Shown here one piece after another: positions 1 through 9,108 of a DNA stretch of 64,000 nucleotides (position 1 is the first letter of the stretch; every line of letters begins with the position of its first letter). This DNA is from Alphaproteobacteria bacterium. Its GTDB lineage: Bacteria; Pseudomonadota; Alphaproteobacteria; Rhizobiales; JAJFHC01. Made by a program: the position numbers and the translations under genes. Below the pieces are notes generated by a model. It ran no database searches. It saw nothing but the letters and a program-made list of their open reading frames with translations, and was not told the origin of the DNA. The DNA lies in contig JAJFHD010000105.1 in assembly GCA_021775805.1 (NCBI GenBank), forward strand, positions 1 through 64,000, given 5' to 3'.

Positions 1-333
1 GGCGTCGTCGTCATCGCTGTCTTCGGTCAGAAGACCGTCGCTGCTGTCGTCGGACAGCAGGGCGTCGTCAGAGCTTTGGGCAAGCCGGATCGCCGGCTTC
101 GGCGCCTGATTTGCACCGGTATGCAGTTTGTCGGCGCCGTGTACCTGGCGCAGGAAACTCGCAAGACTCTCAGGCGTCCCGGCACTGTCGCCGTACACCG
201 CCAGCGGGCTGGCTTGCGCACGCGGGCCGGTCTCGGCCGCCGCAGGCTGCAACAACACCGCGCCTACCGAAAGCACTCCAGCAAGGACACTTGTTACCGG
301 CAATAAACTGAAGTCAAAAATGCGCACTGACAT
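1..333 (-). CDS. Secreted protein of unknown function, 3' end cut by the window
   Basis: The minus strand is open for 111 codons from ATG at 333 to the window edge. The first ~33 residues form a signal peptide: a short start, a hydrophobic stretch (LLPVTSVLAGVLSVGAVLL) and a QPAAA cleavage-type end. The mature part is polar and turns strongly acidic at the cut edge, with DD/SDD/DDDD runs around residues 85-110. A weak GGGAA precedes the start. I do not recognise the family, and the rest of the protein lies outside the window. It is on the same strand as the cyclase/TIR genes but separated from them by about 450 bp, so membership in that operon is doubtful. Confidence 0.6.
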   Translation of the reverse strand, partial: MSVRIFDFSLLPVTSVLAGVLSVGAVLLQPAAAETGPRAQASPLAVYGDSAGTPESLASFLRQVHGADKLHTGANQAPKPAIRLAQSSDDALLSDDSSDGLLTEDSDDDDA

Positions 334-393
334 ATTCCCACCGCTCTGCAACGCTCTAGCCCTGAAGCCTCGAAGCCTTGTTTTTAGTATTTT

Positions 394-408
394 TTAACGT
401 TTTCTTAG
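394..408 (-). promoter_or_regulatory. Possible CtrA-type site (TTAA-N7-TTAG)
   Basis: TTAACGTTTTCTTAG fits the alphaproteobacterial CtrA pattern TTAA-N7-TTAA with one mismatch. It lies 61 bp upstream of the secreted-protein start at 333. A single near match in AT-rich sequence is weak evidence. Confidence 0.2.
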
Positions 409-505
409 CAATTTGCACTATCCATATATGGCAAATGTTTGTCAAACTCGCGGCATGCCGTGAGATGCTTTTGTGAACAGGAATGTGCTTTTCATGTCAC
501 GTTTT

Positions 506-529
506 TCGCCGCTGCTTGAGCCGCGGCGA
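506..529. terminator. Possible hairpin downstream of the cyclase gene
   Basis: TCGCCGC and GCGGCGA form a 7-bp stem around a 10-nt loop. No clear T tract follows on the minus strand, so termination is uncertain. Confidence 0.2.
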
Positions 530-785
530 CGGTTTATTTGGCTCAAAACTGCCAAATTCGCCTTAATCTGTCGGGCGTGCAAATCTGCGGTTGAATCCTC
601 GAAGAATCGCTGGTTTGCGAATTTGGAGGTGAACTTGGGCTGACATGTGTGATTCGCGGCTGAATTGGCCGCTTTTGCCCAAATTTCGCCGGGATAAACC
701 GATGTTTATCGCGTTCCATCCTACAGCCGGGTTCACAGTCCCCCTGATTTCTGACCGCTTTGTCTCAAAAAGAACGTGACTGACG

Positions 786-2642
786 TCACCCGTTGAATTT
801 GAGGACATACATCCTGAGATTTCCGTATTTCTTCGATGTCGGCAGGTTTCCCATGTAATTGCACTCAATTTGAGTGGTGCCGGATAATGCCAATGCCGCG
901 GCCATGGCCTCGGTCAGGTATATTTCGCCGGGCGGTGTAATGGGTTCAATCCGTGCGGCTTTGGTCACCTGCGATCCGAAATAGGTGGGTTCGTTGCGAA
1001 TATAGTCCTTGCCGCGAAACACCGGTCCGTAGTGCGCGCTGAGCCGGAGACTGAGGTCCGGTTCTATCCCCAACGCCGCGAAGTTCATCTGCTTGGTTGC
1101 CCGCTGGAGTTCAAGCCCGCAAAGCGCGGCGGACACGGGATCTTTGAGCACGACATAAATCGCGTCGCCCCAGCTGTTTGAATACAGGACCTTGTTGCCA
1201 AAAGACTTCAGGACCCTCGACAGTCGGGACATGTAGCGGGAATTGAACGGCGGCAGCATTTCTTCCTTGAGTTTGCTGAAACCCTTGACATCGCCGAACA
1301 GGATTGCGCGCAACTCACGCGGGGGGAACTTCCGCGCTTGTGCTGATTCCCGACGCGGTGGATTGGCAACGCCTACCGGTGAGATGATGTCTGCAGGCAA
1401 TCCGAACTTTTGCCAATGCTCCAGGTTCTTGTCCGTGCCAAACCCCGGGCCGCCTTTGCCGTCGTAGATGGCAAGCATCCGGATGTCGGCATCGAGGTTT
1501 CGCGCCCGTACCATTGCCAGTCCCATTGCAAAGTCCGCGCAATATTTGAACAGGCTGTCATCTCCCAGATAACCGCCTTCGGTGGCATATGTAATTGAAC
1601 CGCGGTCTTGTTGTTCGCGTGCCTGAATGTGGGCATACACCGTCTCAAACCGCTCGCCCCAGTTGTTGCCGGATGGCAATACGGAAACCTCCAGGAAGTC
1701 ATCCCTGTCGAACGGCAGGACCACGTGCAGTTCGATGTCGCGCCGGATGCACTCCTCGGCGATCAGCAGATCGCCGCCCGATGCCAGGGAGCCAAAGGCA
1801 AAGCCGATGTCACGGGTATCGAAATAGTCTTGTATCTCGCTGCCAACGGTTTGCTCCTGGTCGGCAGGAAACCGTCCGGGCTTGCCTGGCGCCGCAATGA
1901 TGTGGCCGGCAAAAAACAGAATTTCGGGAAGGGCGATACTTGACAGGATTGCCATGTCCTGTCCGGTTTCCTGGCACAGGAGCTTCAGCTGCTTGCGTGT
2001 AGAAGCCAGCGCTGCATGGGGCGTGGTCTCCTTGAAGCCGGCGGCCCTGTCCAGATATTGCTGGGACGTTTCAATGTCACCCAGAACGAGTGCGGCTTCG
2101 GCAATCGTGGCGACCTTCCAGTAGGAGTCACCCATCGACTCACAGGCTGTCAGTGTTTTTTTCGCCAGTTCGTGTGCCTTGGCGATATCGCCGGCAAGAC
2201 GATACAATGTTGACGCGTTGACCGCCGGAAAAGAATCCTCGGTCTGGGTGTAGACGTCCTCATAGGCGGCGGCGGCGCGGCGCAGGGCTTTTTTGCGTTT
2301 CCTGGCGGGTTGCTCGTAGGACTGCTGTTTCAGGATCCGCGCCCGTAGGGCCTGACTATCGACGTCACTGTTGGCACCGATCTTATATTTTTCGTAGAGC
2401 TCGTTTGCCCGGTCCGTGGCGCCGCTGCGGGCGACGGCTAGGACGAAGTCGTAATGCAGCGTCGCCCGGTCCTGGGGGCTCAAATTTTTGCCCAGCAACT
2501 CAAGGGCATTTTCTGCGTGGTCGGCAGCCCGCAGATATTCGCCATTGCCGTTAGCGTCCTGGATCCGCTTTATCCATTTTGCCGCGTCGAGCAATTCTTC
2601 AGCATGCGATGTATCCTCATCGCTTCCGTTCGAGTCCGACAT
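786..2642 (-). CDS. TPR/TRAFs-binding-like protein with C-terminal class III nucleotide cyclase domain
   Basis: About 618 aa. The N-terminal half is helical and TPR-like; the segment with FPAVNASTLYRLAGD resembles the MAP3K TRAFs-binding domain (DUF4071). The last ~180 residues form a class III adenylate/guanylate cyclase homology domain. The first metal motif is ILFGDVKGFSKL, the second Asp is in NSWGDAIYVV, and the helix QVTKAARIEP corresponds to the usual V-N-x-A-A-R; the transition-state Arg is kept but Asn is replaced by Thr. I chose ATG 2642 because AGG lies just upstream; the frame stays open to a GTG at 2867, but that extension looks low-complexity and has no Shine-Dalgarno. It lies downstream of two TIR genes on the same strand, probably in their operon. 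The nucleotide product (cAMP, cGMP or a pyrimidine) cannot be told from sequence. Confidence 0.8.
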   Translation of the reverse strand: MSDSNGSDEDTSHAEELLDAAKWIKRIQDANGNGEYLRAADHAENALELLGKNLSPQDRATLHYDFVLAVARSGATDRANELYEKYKIGANSDVDSQALRARILKQQSYEQPARKRKKALRRAAAAYEDVYTQTEDSFPAVNASTLYRLAGDIAKAHELAKKTLTACESMGDSYWKVATIAEAALVLGDIETSQQYLDRAAGFKETTPHAALASTRKQLKLLCQETGQDMAILSSIALPEILFFAGHIIAAPGKPGRFPADQEQTVGSEIQDYFDTRDIGFAFGSLASGGDLLIAEECIRRDIELHVVLPFDRDDFLEVSVLPSGNNWGERFETVYAHIQAREQQDRGSITYATEGGYLGDDSLFKYCADFAMGLAMVRARNLDADIRMLAIYDGKGGPGFGTDKNLEHWQKFGLPADIISPVGVANPPRRESAQARKFPPRELRAILFGDVKGFSKLKEEMLPPFNSRYMSRLSRVLKSFGNKVLYSNSWGDAIYVVLKDPVSAALCGLELQRATKQMNFAALGIEPDLSLRLSAHYGPVFRGKDYIRNEPTYFGSQVTKAARIEPITPPGEIYLTEAMAAALALSGTTQIECNYMGNLPTSKKYGNLRMYVLKFNG

Positions 2643-2893
2643 CGCGCCTATTTGATCCTCACTCAGCAATCGTGCCCTTGGCGCCGTCGTCATTCGCAGA
2701 CGCCAGTCTTGGAATGCCGAAAAGTCGGACCGACGAGCGATATCCGAGAATTTCGACAAATGACGCCTGCCCAACCTCCAGGCCCGACTCATGGTACATT
2801 GTTTTCTCAGATTATTGAATTTTTGATGGTGCCTTTCTTGTTGTCCCCTGGTTGTTGTTTCAGGCACATTGCGGTCAACACCGACGTATCAAC

Positions 2894-5476
2894 CTAACGC
2901 GCAAGGTTCGATAACATCAAAGCCCATTTCTCTGTGTGCGGATGGTCCGGGTACTTCCTGAGCAGATCGTTCAGAATGCCGATGGCCCTATTTCTGGTGG
3001 CATTTGCGTCAGGTGGACTTCCGGTCTTGTCCTGAGATGACGCTAGCCCCAACAGACACCTGACAATGCCAAAGTCTATCTGCGGGTTTTTCAATGCCTC
3101 GAAGATTGGAGAAGATCGGGTGTCGGCACATTGCCGGTACGATTCGGATGCCTGAGGGAAGGCTTCGATCGAAGAATGCTGATCTCCTGTGCGCTCAAGA
3201 AGGGTTGAAGCGGTATACTCGAGCTCCTGTCTGTTCCCGCCATTTTTCGACATCTCGCGGGCCAACTCAATGCCCTTGCCGTAGAACTTGATTGCATCCG
3301 GACGACGATCGGATTCGAGGCTGTACTTAGCCATTTCCTGAATGTGATCGAAAACGCGTTTCTGGCGTTTGACATCGTCCGGTTTCATTGCCCAGTGTTC
3401 GTGCAGGGCCGCGAGGGCTGTTTCATAGGCGTCTGCTGCGTGTTCGTAATCATCGACCGAACGATAGGCGGTGCCAAGAATGATCAGGTTGTCGATGAGC
3501 CCCGCGAGATCCACGTCCTTCTCGACATAGCCCCGCATGACGAGGGATTTGCCGATTTTCCAGGCCCGGCCGGCGGGCGCGGCCACATCGGCGAATTTTT
3601 TCTCCAGCAGAGCCAGCACGGATTTCTGCCTCAGTAGCGTTGTCAGCCTGAGCTGCAGGTAGAGATCTTCTCGAATTGGACCCTCAAGGCCATCCAGCAA
3701 GGTGATGCCAGCGTCGATATGGGCCATTTTTTCGGCGTGTGACAGGCCGTCGGTCTTGCCAATGTTGAGATGGGCCAGGGCAATCACGCCCGGTAAGTGG
3801 CTATCCGTTACACCCGATTTTTTCAATGATGCCCCTGCCAAATCAATGACCTTTCGCCTGGCGGCGAGAGCGGCTTGCGCCTGTGTGTCTTTTTCCAGAA
3901 AATAGGCCAACCGTTCATGGGCGCCGACGAGAAACTCGACACGTATAAGGTTGTCGGGATCCTGTTTGGTCAGTTCTTCAGCTTCATGGACAGTTGTGAT
4001 TGCTGCTTCAATGGCGTCTTTCAACCTGCCTTCCTGATCAGCGATGATCGACTTAAGTTTGGCAACCTCATAGGGCACGGTAGGACCGTCCTTTTTACCG
4101 GCGGCGATCTTCTCAATGAGCTGCAGCGATAGTTTGTTCGCAGCCAGGCGCCTTTCGGGATCCGCCTGGGACCGGTTGTTAAGCAGGGCGAAGTTCTTCG
4201 AGGCCAGCGCGGCGACTGACTGGACGTCACTGTTTGCAGGAAAGCGCGCCAGAGTCTCGTTGGCTATCTTCAGAGCCGTTTCACTGTGTGCGTCGGCCTG
4301 GTCCATGAGCCCCTGGCGCTGGGCTGCCAGGGCCAGCAACAGGTAGCTCTTGATGCTGCCCTCGGCAGCCGCTACGGCGCCGTTCTCGCTGGAGGTGTCC
4401 AGGCGGCCAACCGTCTCCAGGCTCTCCTGGAGATTTTGGCCGACCGTGGAGTAGTCGCTCTTCTGTATGCCGATCCGGGCCAGGAGGCGGTGGTTGGAAG
4501 CCATAATGATGAGCAGCAGCGTCTCGGATGACGAAAACGTCATTGCTTTGACAGCCGCCGCCTGGGACCTGGCAATCCGCTGTTCGGCCTGTTCAATCTC
4601 TCCGATGTCGAGATAAAGCTCCGCAAGCCGGTTCATGCTGTTGGCCTGTCGCCACTCGACGCCATCGGCGCCATAACTGGTTATCTTTTCCAGAATTCCC
4701 TCGGCCTTGTGCAGTATCGAGGCGATCTTGGGCGTCGGCACACCTTTCAGATCCTTCAGATCGCCGGCGATGCCCAACACGAGGACGTCAGCCGCAGCCA
4801 GCGCTTCCCCTCTGCTTTTCTCGGCATTCAATTGGCCTTTGACCCCGATATAGGCACCCAGACCCGTGCCGATGGTCAACATCAGCATCGCGGCCATGAC
4901 CGCAGCGATCGTGCGTTTCGTACGTTTGTGCTGGCGCACTTCCTCGCCGGCAATCTGGTCCTTGGAAACGCCTCTGATGGCGGCCGCCAGGTCGGCGATC
5001 TGGTCGCGGAATTTACCGTTCTGGAGCGACAGAGTTTCTTCGGAGCGTGCCCACCGCAGGTCGACGTGCAACGGCTCTTCGTTCAGCCTGCCCTTGAGCA
5101 CATGGGGCAGGGCATCAGTGATGTTCCAGTCAAAATCGTTCTTGTCCACGTCCCATTTCAACTCGCCGTCGGTCAGAACGATCAGCAACCTGTCGATCGG
5201 GTTTTTCTCCAGCCAGTGCGAGATTTCCTTTTGCACCCAGATCGACTGAGCCGATTCCGGGGATGCAAGAAGAACGAAATACTTGGTCAGGTCGAGCGCG
5301 TCACATATCGACGTCCAGAGTCCGGGGTTGGCTGCCAGACTGGTCTTGTCGCGAAAAACGTTTATCGCCTTGAGCCGGTGCCACGGCTTGGCAAATTTCT
5401 GAAGAGATGACTGCAGCGTCGGTGCCAACCGATCGTCCGCGCTGTGGCTGTACGACAAGAACGCGTCATAACTCAT
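2894..5476 (-). CDS. TIR domain, membrane segment and TPR-array protein
   Basis: About 860 aa. The N-terminal TIR domain (residues ~1-130) starts MSYDAFLSYSHSADD and has the helix SIWVQKEI, with Glu84 at the place of the NADase glutamate of catalytic TIRs. One transmembrane helix follows near 200-225 (TIAAVMAAMLMLTIGTGLGA). The remaining ~630 residues are helical TPR-like repeats, expected in the periplasm if the TIR domain is cytoplasmic. The second ATG (5476) is preferred because GAGGGAG sits 7 nt before it; the first (5482) is too close. It lies 69 bp after the TIR-STAND gene and upstream of the cyclase, so the three are probably co-transcribed. NAD cleavage by this TIR domain is an inference. 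Confidence 0.85.
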   Translation of the reverse strand: MSYDAFLSYSHSADDRLAPTLQSSLQKFAKPWHRLKAINVFRDKTSLAANPGLWTSICDALDLTKYFVLLASPESAQSIWVQKEISHWLEKNPIDRLLIVLTDGELKWDVDKNDFDWNITDALPHVLKGRLNEEPLHVDLRWARSEETLSLQNGKFRDQIADLAAAIRGVSKDQIAGEEVRQHKRTKRTIAAVMAAMLMLTIGTGLGAYIGVKGQLNAEKSRGEALAAADVLVLGIAGDLKDLKGVPTPKIASILHKAEGILEKITSYGADGVEWRQANSMNRLAELYLDIGEIEQAEQRIARSQAAAVKAMTFSSSETLLLIIMASNHRLLARIGIQKSDYSTVGQNLQESLETVGRLDTSSENGAVAAAEGSIKSYLLLALAAQRQGLMDQADAHSETALKIANETLARFPANSDVQSVAALASKNFALLNNRSQADPERRLAANKLSLQLIEKIAAGKKDGPTVPYEVAKLKSIIADQEGRLKDAIEAAITTVHEAEELTKQDPDNLIRVEFLVGAHERLAYFLEKDTQAQAALAARRKVIDLAGASLKKSGVTDSHLPGVIALAHLNIGKTDGLSHAEKMAHIDAGITLLDGLEGPIREDLYLQLRLTTLLRQKSVLALLEKKFADVAAPAGRAWKIGKSLVMRGYVEKDVDLAGLIDNLIILGTAYRSVDDYEHAADAYETALAALHEHWAMKPDDVKRQKRVFDHIQEMAKYSLESDRRPDAIKFYGKGIELAREMSKNGGNRQELEYTASTLLERTGDQHSSIEAFPQASESYRQCADTRSSPIFEALKNPQIDFGIVRCLLGLASSQDKTGSPPDANATRNRAIGILNDLLRKYPDHPHTEKWALMLSNLAR

Positions 5477-5545
5477 GGTCATGCTCCCTCGTGTCTGCGG
5501 TATGCGGCATGTTCCTATGTAAGCGCCGCAAACACCTGAATCACT

Positions 5546-8500
5546 CTAATTCTCCGGGGCGCCGGATTGCCATACTATAGTCTTGCACCAGTCCGGGGGT
5601 TCCCTAGACAGTGCGTACTTGACCCGTTCGCCGGGCGTCAAACAGCGCGCCACATGGGCCCGGGCAAACTCGACCATTGCATCTGTCGTCGGGAAGCGGT
5701 TGTCTTCGGCGTTGCGGTCCAGGCTTGGTTCGACGGTCCAGAGCCTGACGGTGTTGTCGTTGGACGCAGACAGGATGTGCTCTCCGGTGCCGTCAAATGT
5801 CGTGTGGTACACATTTCCCAAGTGGCCACCAAGCACTGCAACAATTCTGCCGTCCCTCGTCCACAGTCTCACCGTGTCATCGGCGGACGAGGTGATGATG
5901 GATTGCCCGTCCGGGCTGAATTTGGCGGCATAGACGTCTGCGCTGTGCCCCTTGAAATCAATCAGGGCGGATGCTCCCTGGAACTCCCAGAGCCGGGCCA
6001 CGTCCAGATCCGTGGCAAACAGAATGGAGCGGCCCGAAGGATCGAACCGCGCCATGCGGATCCACTGATTGTCCTTATGATCGGTCTCCAGGATAGCGCT
6101 GCCCTGGCCGTCCAGAGACCAGACCCGCACATGCTTGTCCTCGGAGGCGGTCGCGATGCGCTGGCCGGATGGGCCGAATGAAGCGTGGCGCAAACCGTCT
6201 CCACTGCCTTTGAATTCTGCCACGACCCGGCCCATCAAATCATAGACGCAAGCAAATCCATCCGCTCTTGCAACGACAATCCGGTCGCCCTGGCGATTGA
6301 ATTCTGCGTAACGCACGGCACTTCGTCCACGGCAGCCCTGACCATCGCCGGCCGTGGATGGGTCAGGAATAATGAGCCCGGGCCTGTTTGAACCTCGCTT
6401 TATCGACGCCGTGTTCCAGACCCTTGCCGACTTGTCGTTCGAGGCGGTTACCATGCGGGTGCCATCAGAATTGAACTCGACGGAATAAACCTCCAGACGC
6501 TCATGACCGATGAACTGGGAAATGAGGCCAGTCTTGCGGTCCCACAGACAGATGAGACCGTCTTCGGCGACGCCGGCGATCAATGCGCCCTGTCGATCGA
6601 TGGCGACATGGTTGAACCGCGCGCTCTTGCCGTTTTCGGGATGCTTGCACCTGTAATGTCTGTGCTCCCTCAGGTTCTGCAAGGCTTGAATTGAAGCCGA
6701 TTTTCCGCGGTCAACGTTGGCGGCACTGCCTGCAGCGGCCTCAATGCCTTCCAATCCAAGCAGTAGGCCGAGCGTTGCATTGCCGTTTCGCAGTGCCGCT
6801 TCTGAATACCCGGCGAGCTGTTTCGACCGGCGCTCGGCATCCAGCCTGGATGCCTCTACCATGGCCTGTTGCTCCAAGGCTTCCGCCCAAGTCTGTTCCA
6901 GTTTCGTGTAGACGGCAAATCCGATCGCAACTGCTACAACAAACCCAGCGGTCACGAGGCCAAACAAGGTTCGACGCCTGCTGGCGTGCCGCGCATTCTC
7001 AGCTTGCCGGGCAGCTTCGATGTAGGCCTGATCGTTGGTTTCCAGATACTCCCACAAGTCCTTGCGTGCGGTAATATCTTCGACCGCTCTGAGCCGTCCC
7101 TCGGTGTGGTCGAGCCATGCCGGTTTCCTGGCATTCGCGTCCCAGTCGCGAGCAGCTCGTTTGACGCCGGCGAGAACTGTCAGGGCCTCGGCATCTCCAC
7201 CAAGCCAATCATCGAGCAGGCCCCATTGCCGCAGCAGGGCTTCATGGGCTGGCTCGATGACCTGCGCGCCTGTTCCCTGCTCGATGTCCGTGGCCAGAAG
7301 ACGTTGCTCGACCAGATGCATGATCATCGGGCGGGCCTCGTCGGGAATGGCGGACTGATAGGCCCTGTGGCGTCGCGGCTTTCTTGTTTCCGGATCGATG
7401 CCCGCAAGCCAGGGGATCAGGCCGCGGCGCAGAAGGTCAAGTCGGGCCTGGCGATCCCGGGGGATGCGAGGATCGGAATCTGCTGCCGAGAGCGCGCTCT
7501 CCACGGCGGCTTCGATCGAGCCGGAAATGCGCCCCATCTGCTCGTAGTCGGCAAGGGTAATGTCGCCGTCATCGCCGTATTCGGCGTAAAGTCTTTCAAG
7601 GGTAAAGGAAAGCAGCGGCAGGGCATCCCTGGTGCCGCCGTCTTCGATGTCCTCCAGAACGGCTTCGGTCAGCCGGTCGCCGATTTTCAGCGGTCTGTTC
7701 GTGCCTTCCAGTCTCAATGCCGGACCGGTGATGACATCCTTGTAGGCGCCGCTCGGCATAGGGGCCAGGCTGTGGGTATCCTGGCGCAGGCCTTCCAGCC
7801 GCGGATCCGATTGCAGAGGTTCGTAGCTGTCGGAGCGTATGGTGAAGACAATGGCAATTGCGGGATCGTCGTCCGTCAGCAGGTCGCGCAGAAGACCCAG
7901 GAACTGTTCCGTCTCTTCCGCAGTGTCGGGATTGTAAAGTTCTTCGCTCTGATCGACCGCAAGGACGAGCGTCGGTGCCGTGGTGAGTGGTGCTTCGCCG
8001 TTGACGGCGGGGGCCGCGGACCGCGCCAGTTCGCGCAAGACCTCTCTCAAGGTCACCGCGCCGCCGTCGACGGCCGTGCGCAATGCGGCCCTCTTCCTGG
8101 CAAGACCGTGTGCCTTGAAGGTGGCTGTCAGGCTGGCAATCAGACCGGTTTCGCCGGTGATCGCCGCCGACCCTGGCCGGATTACCGTCAGTGGCAGGAA
8201 GTGCCGGTTGTCGCGCTCGAGACGAGGCAGCACGCCGGCCCGCAACAGCGACGACTTACCGGATCCGGAAGCACCAAGGATGACCAGAATTCGGGGCGGG
8301 GCGGCCGCTCTCAACCCGCGCAATTGGCCGAGGACATTGACGATGGTGCCGTCGCGACCGAAAAAAATACCGGCGTCCTCGGCCTCAAGCGGCTTCAACC
8401 CCCGGTAGGGCGGGCGTTCCGGGTCGTGGTCAGGCGGCCAGGCGAAATACCGGGCGTCGAGTCCGGCCGTCTGCAGGCCGATCCTCAGGCGATCGAGGCC

Positions 8501-8926
8501 GTCCTGCGAGAAGGCCACAACGGTGGTTTCTCCGGTGTGTGGCAACGCGACGTCAAACGTCGCGATGCATGGTTCCCGGGTCAGGTCCGCAATCTGCCAT
8601 TCCGACGTCATTTCAACAGGAAGGTCTTCAAACGGCGTCGCCTTGATGAGCACGCAGATGAGTTGCTTGTTGAGGTTCTTGGCGAGCAGGAACTCGGCAA
8701 TGCACCAGCGCGAGGCAGCCCATTCGGGCGAGACCAGAAACAACACAACCTCGCAGCGTTCGGCTGCCGCCTTCAGGGCCTTCTGCCACTGTTCGCCGGG
8801 CTTGAGGCCTTGCTGAGGGTCGAGGTCGAGAAATGCGTCGTTCCAGCCGGCGTCCGCCAGCCAGTCGCGCACGGCAATGGCCTCGGCATTGTTTTCGCTC
8901 GAATGACTGATGAAAAGCTTGGCCAT
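5546..8926 (-). CDS. TIR-nSTAND1 NTPase-WD40 protein
   Basis: About 1126 aa in four parts. The TIR domain (1-130) begins AKLFISHSSEN and contains SRWCIAEF, with Glu78 at the NADase position. The nSTAND1 NTPase (~172-620) begins PYRGLKPLEAEDAGIFFGRD and has Walker A GASGSGKS (218-225), Walker B LAVDQSEEL and a TIRSD sensor segment. A membrane segment lies near 655 (LFGLVTAGFVVAVAIGFAVY). Seven C-terminal WD40 repeats form a full propeller. STAND proteins are ligand-triggered switches, and TIR-STAND architectures occur in prokaryotic immunity and signalling. ATG 8926 is preferred over the upstream GTG 8938 because GGGAG precedes it at 11 nt and TIR proteins of this type begin at this Met. It is the first gene of the TIR-TIR-cyclase set. 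Confidence 0.88.
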   Translation of the reverse strand: MAKLFISHSSENNAEAIAVRDWLADAGWNDAFLDLDPQQGLKPGEQWQKALKAAAERCEVVLFLVSPEWAASRWCIAEFLLAKNLNKQLICVLIKATPFEDLPVEMTSEWQIADLTREPCIATFDVALPHTGETTVVAFSQDGLDRLRIGLQTAGLDARYFAWPPDHDPERPPYRGLKPLEAEDAGIFFGRDGTIVNVLGQLRGLRAAAPPRILVILGASGSGKSSLLRAGVLPRLERDNRHFLPLTVIRPGSAAITGETGLIASLTATFKAHGLARKRAALRTAVDGGAVTLREVLRELARSAAPAVNGEAPLTTAPTLVLAVDQSEELYNPDTAEETEQFLGLLRDLLTDDDPAIAIVFTIRSDSYEPLQSDPRLEGLRQDTHSLAPMPSGAYKDVITGPALRLEGTNRPLKIGDRLTEAVLEDIEDGGTRDALPLLSFTLERLYAEYGDDGDITLADYEQMGRISGSIEAAVESALSAADSDPRIPRDRQARLDLLRRGLIPWLAGIDPETRKPRRHRAYQSAIPDEARPMIMHLVEQRLLATDIEQGTGAQVIEPAHEALLRQWGLLDDWLGGDAEALTVLAGVKRAARDWDANARKPAWLDHTEGRLRAVEDITARKDLWEYLETNDQAYIEAARQAENARHASRRRTLFGLVTAGFVVAVAIGFAVYTKLEQTWAEALEQQAMVEASRLDAERRSKQLAGYSEAALRNGNATLGLLLGLEGIEAAAGSAANVDRGKSASIQALQNLREHRHYRCKHPENGKSARFNHVAIDRQGALIAGVAEDGLICLWDRKTGLISQFIGHERLEVYSVEFNSDGTRMVTASNDKSARVWNTASIKRGSNRPGLIIPDPSTAGDGQGCRGRSAVRYAEFNRQGDRIVVARADGFACVYDLMGRVVAEFKGSGDGLRHASFGPSGQRIATASEDKHVRVWSLDGQGSAILETDHKDNQWIRMARFDPSGRSILFATDLDVARLWEFQGASALIDFKGHSADVYAAKFSPDGQSIITSSADDTVRLWTRDGRIVAVLGGHLGNVYHTTFDGTGEHILSASNDNTVRLWTVEPSLDRNAEDNRFPTTDAMVEFARAHVARCLTPGERVKYALSREPPDWCKTIVWQSGAPEN

Positions 8927-9108
8927 GAACCTGGACACTCCCAGGTCCAGTCTCAGTGAAGTCCCGGTGAATGTAAATGACTCAAAAGCCGGGCAGAGTG
9001 CGAATCGGCAGTTCCCCGAAGTGCCGTGTTATTGAGACTTCAACATCTCCCAGCCGCCTCCGGATTTCCAGATCGGACGGAACAGATCGATCCCAGGATG
9101 GCAACTGT

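Larger units (their letters stand above)
334..785. other. Gene-free stretch between the secreted protein and the cyclase gene
   Basis: No convincing coding region. It contains AT-rich sequence around 380-430, a possible CtrA-type half-site pair (394-408) and a small GC-rich hairpin (506-529). It presumably holds the promoter of the minus-strand secreted protein and the end of the cyclase transcript. Confidence 0.5.

Noticed and set aside
563..868. 101-codon minus-strand frame after the cyclase gene
   Set aside because: Overlaps the 3' end of the cyclase gene in another frame, lacks a ribosome site and looks random.
6869..8959. 696-codon plus-strand open frame opposite the TIR-STAND gene
   Set aside because: No recognisable domain; the opposite strand encodes TIR, nSTAND and WD40 motifs in order, so this is an antisense shadow in GC-rich DNA.
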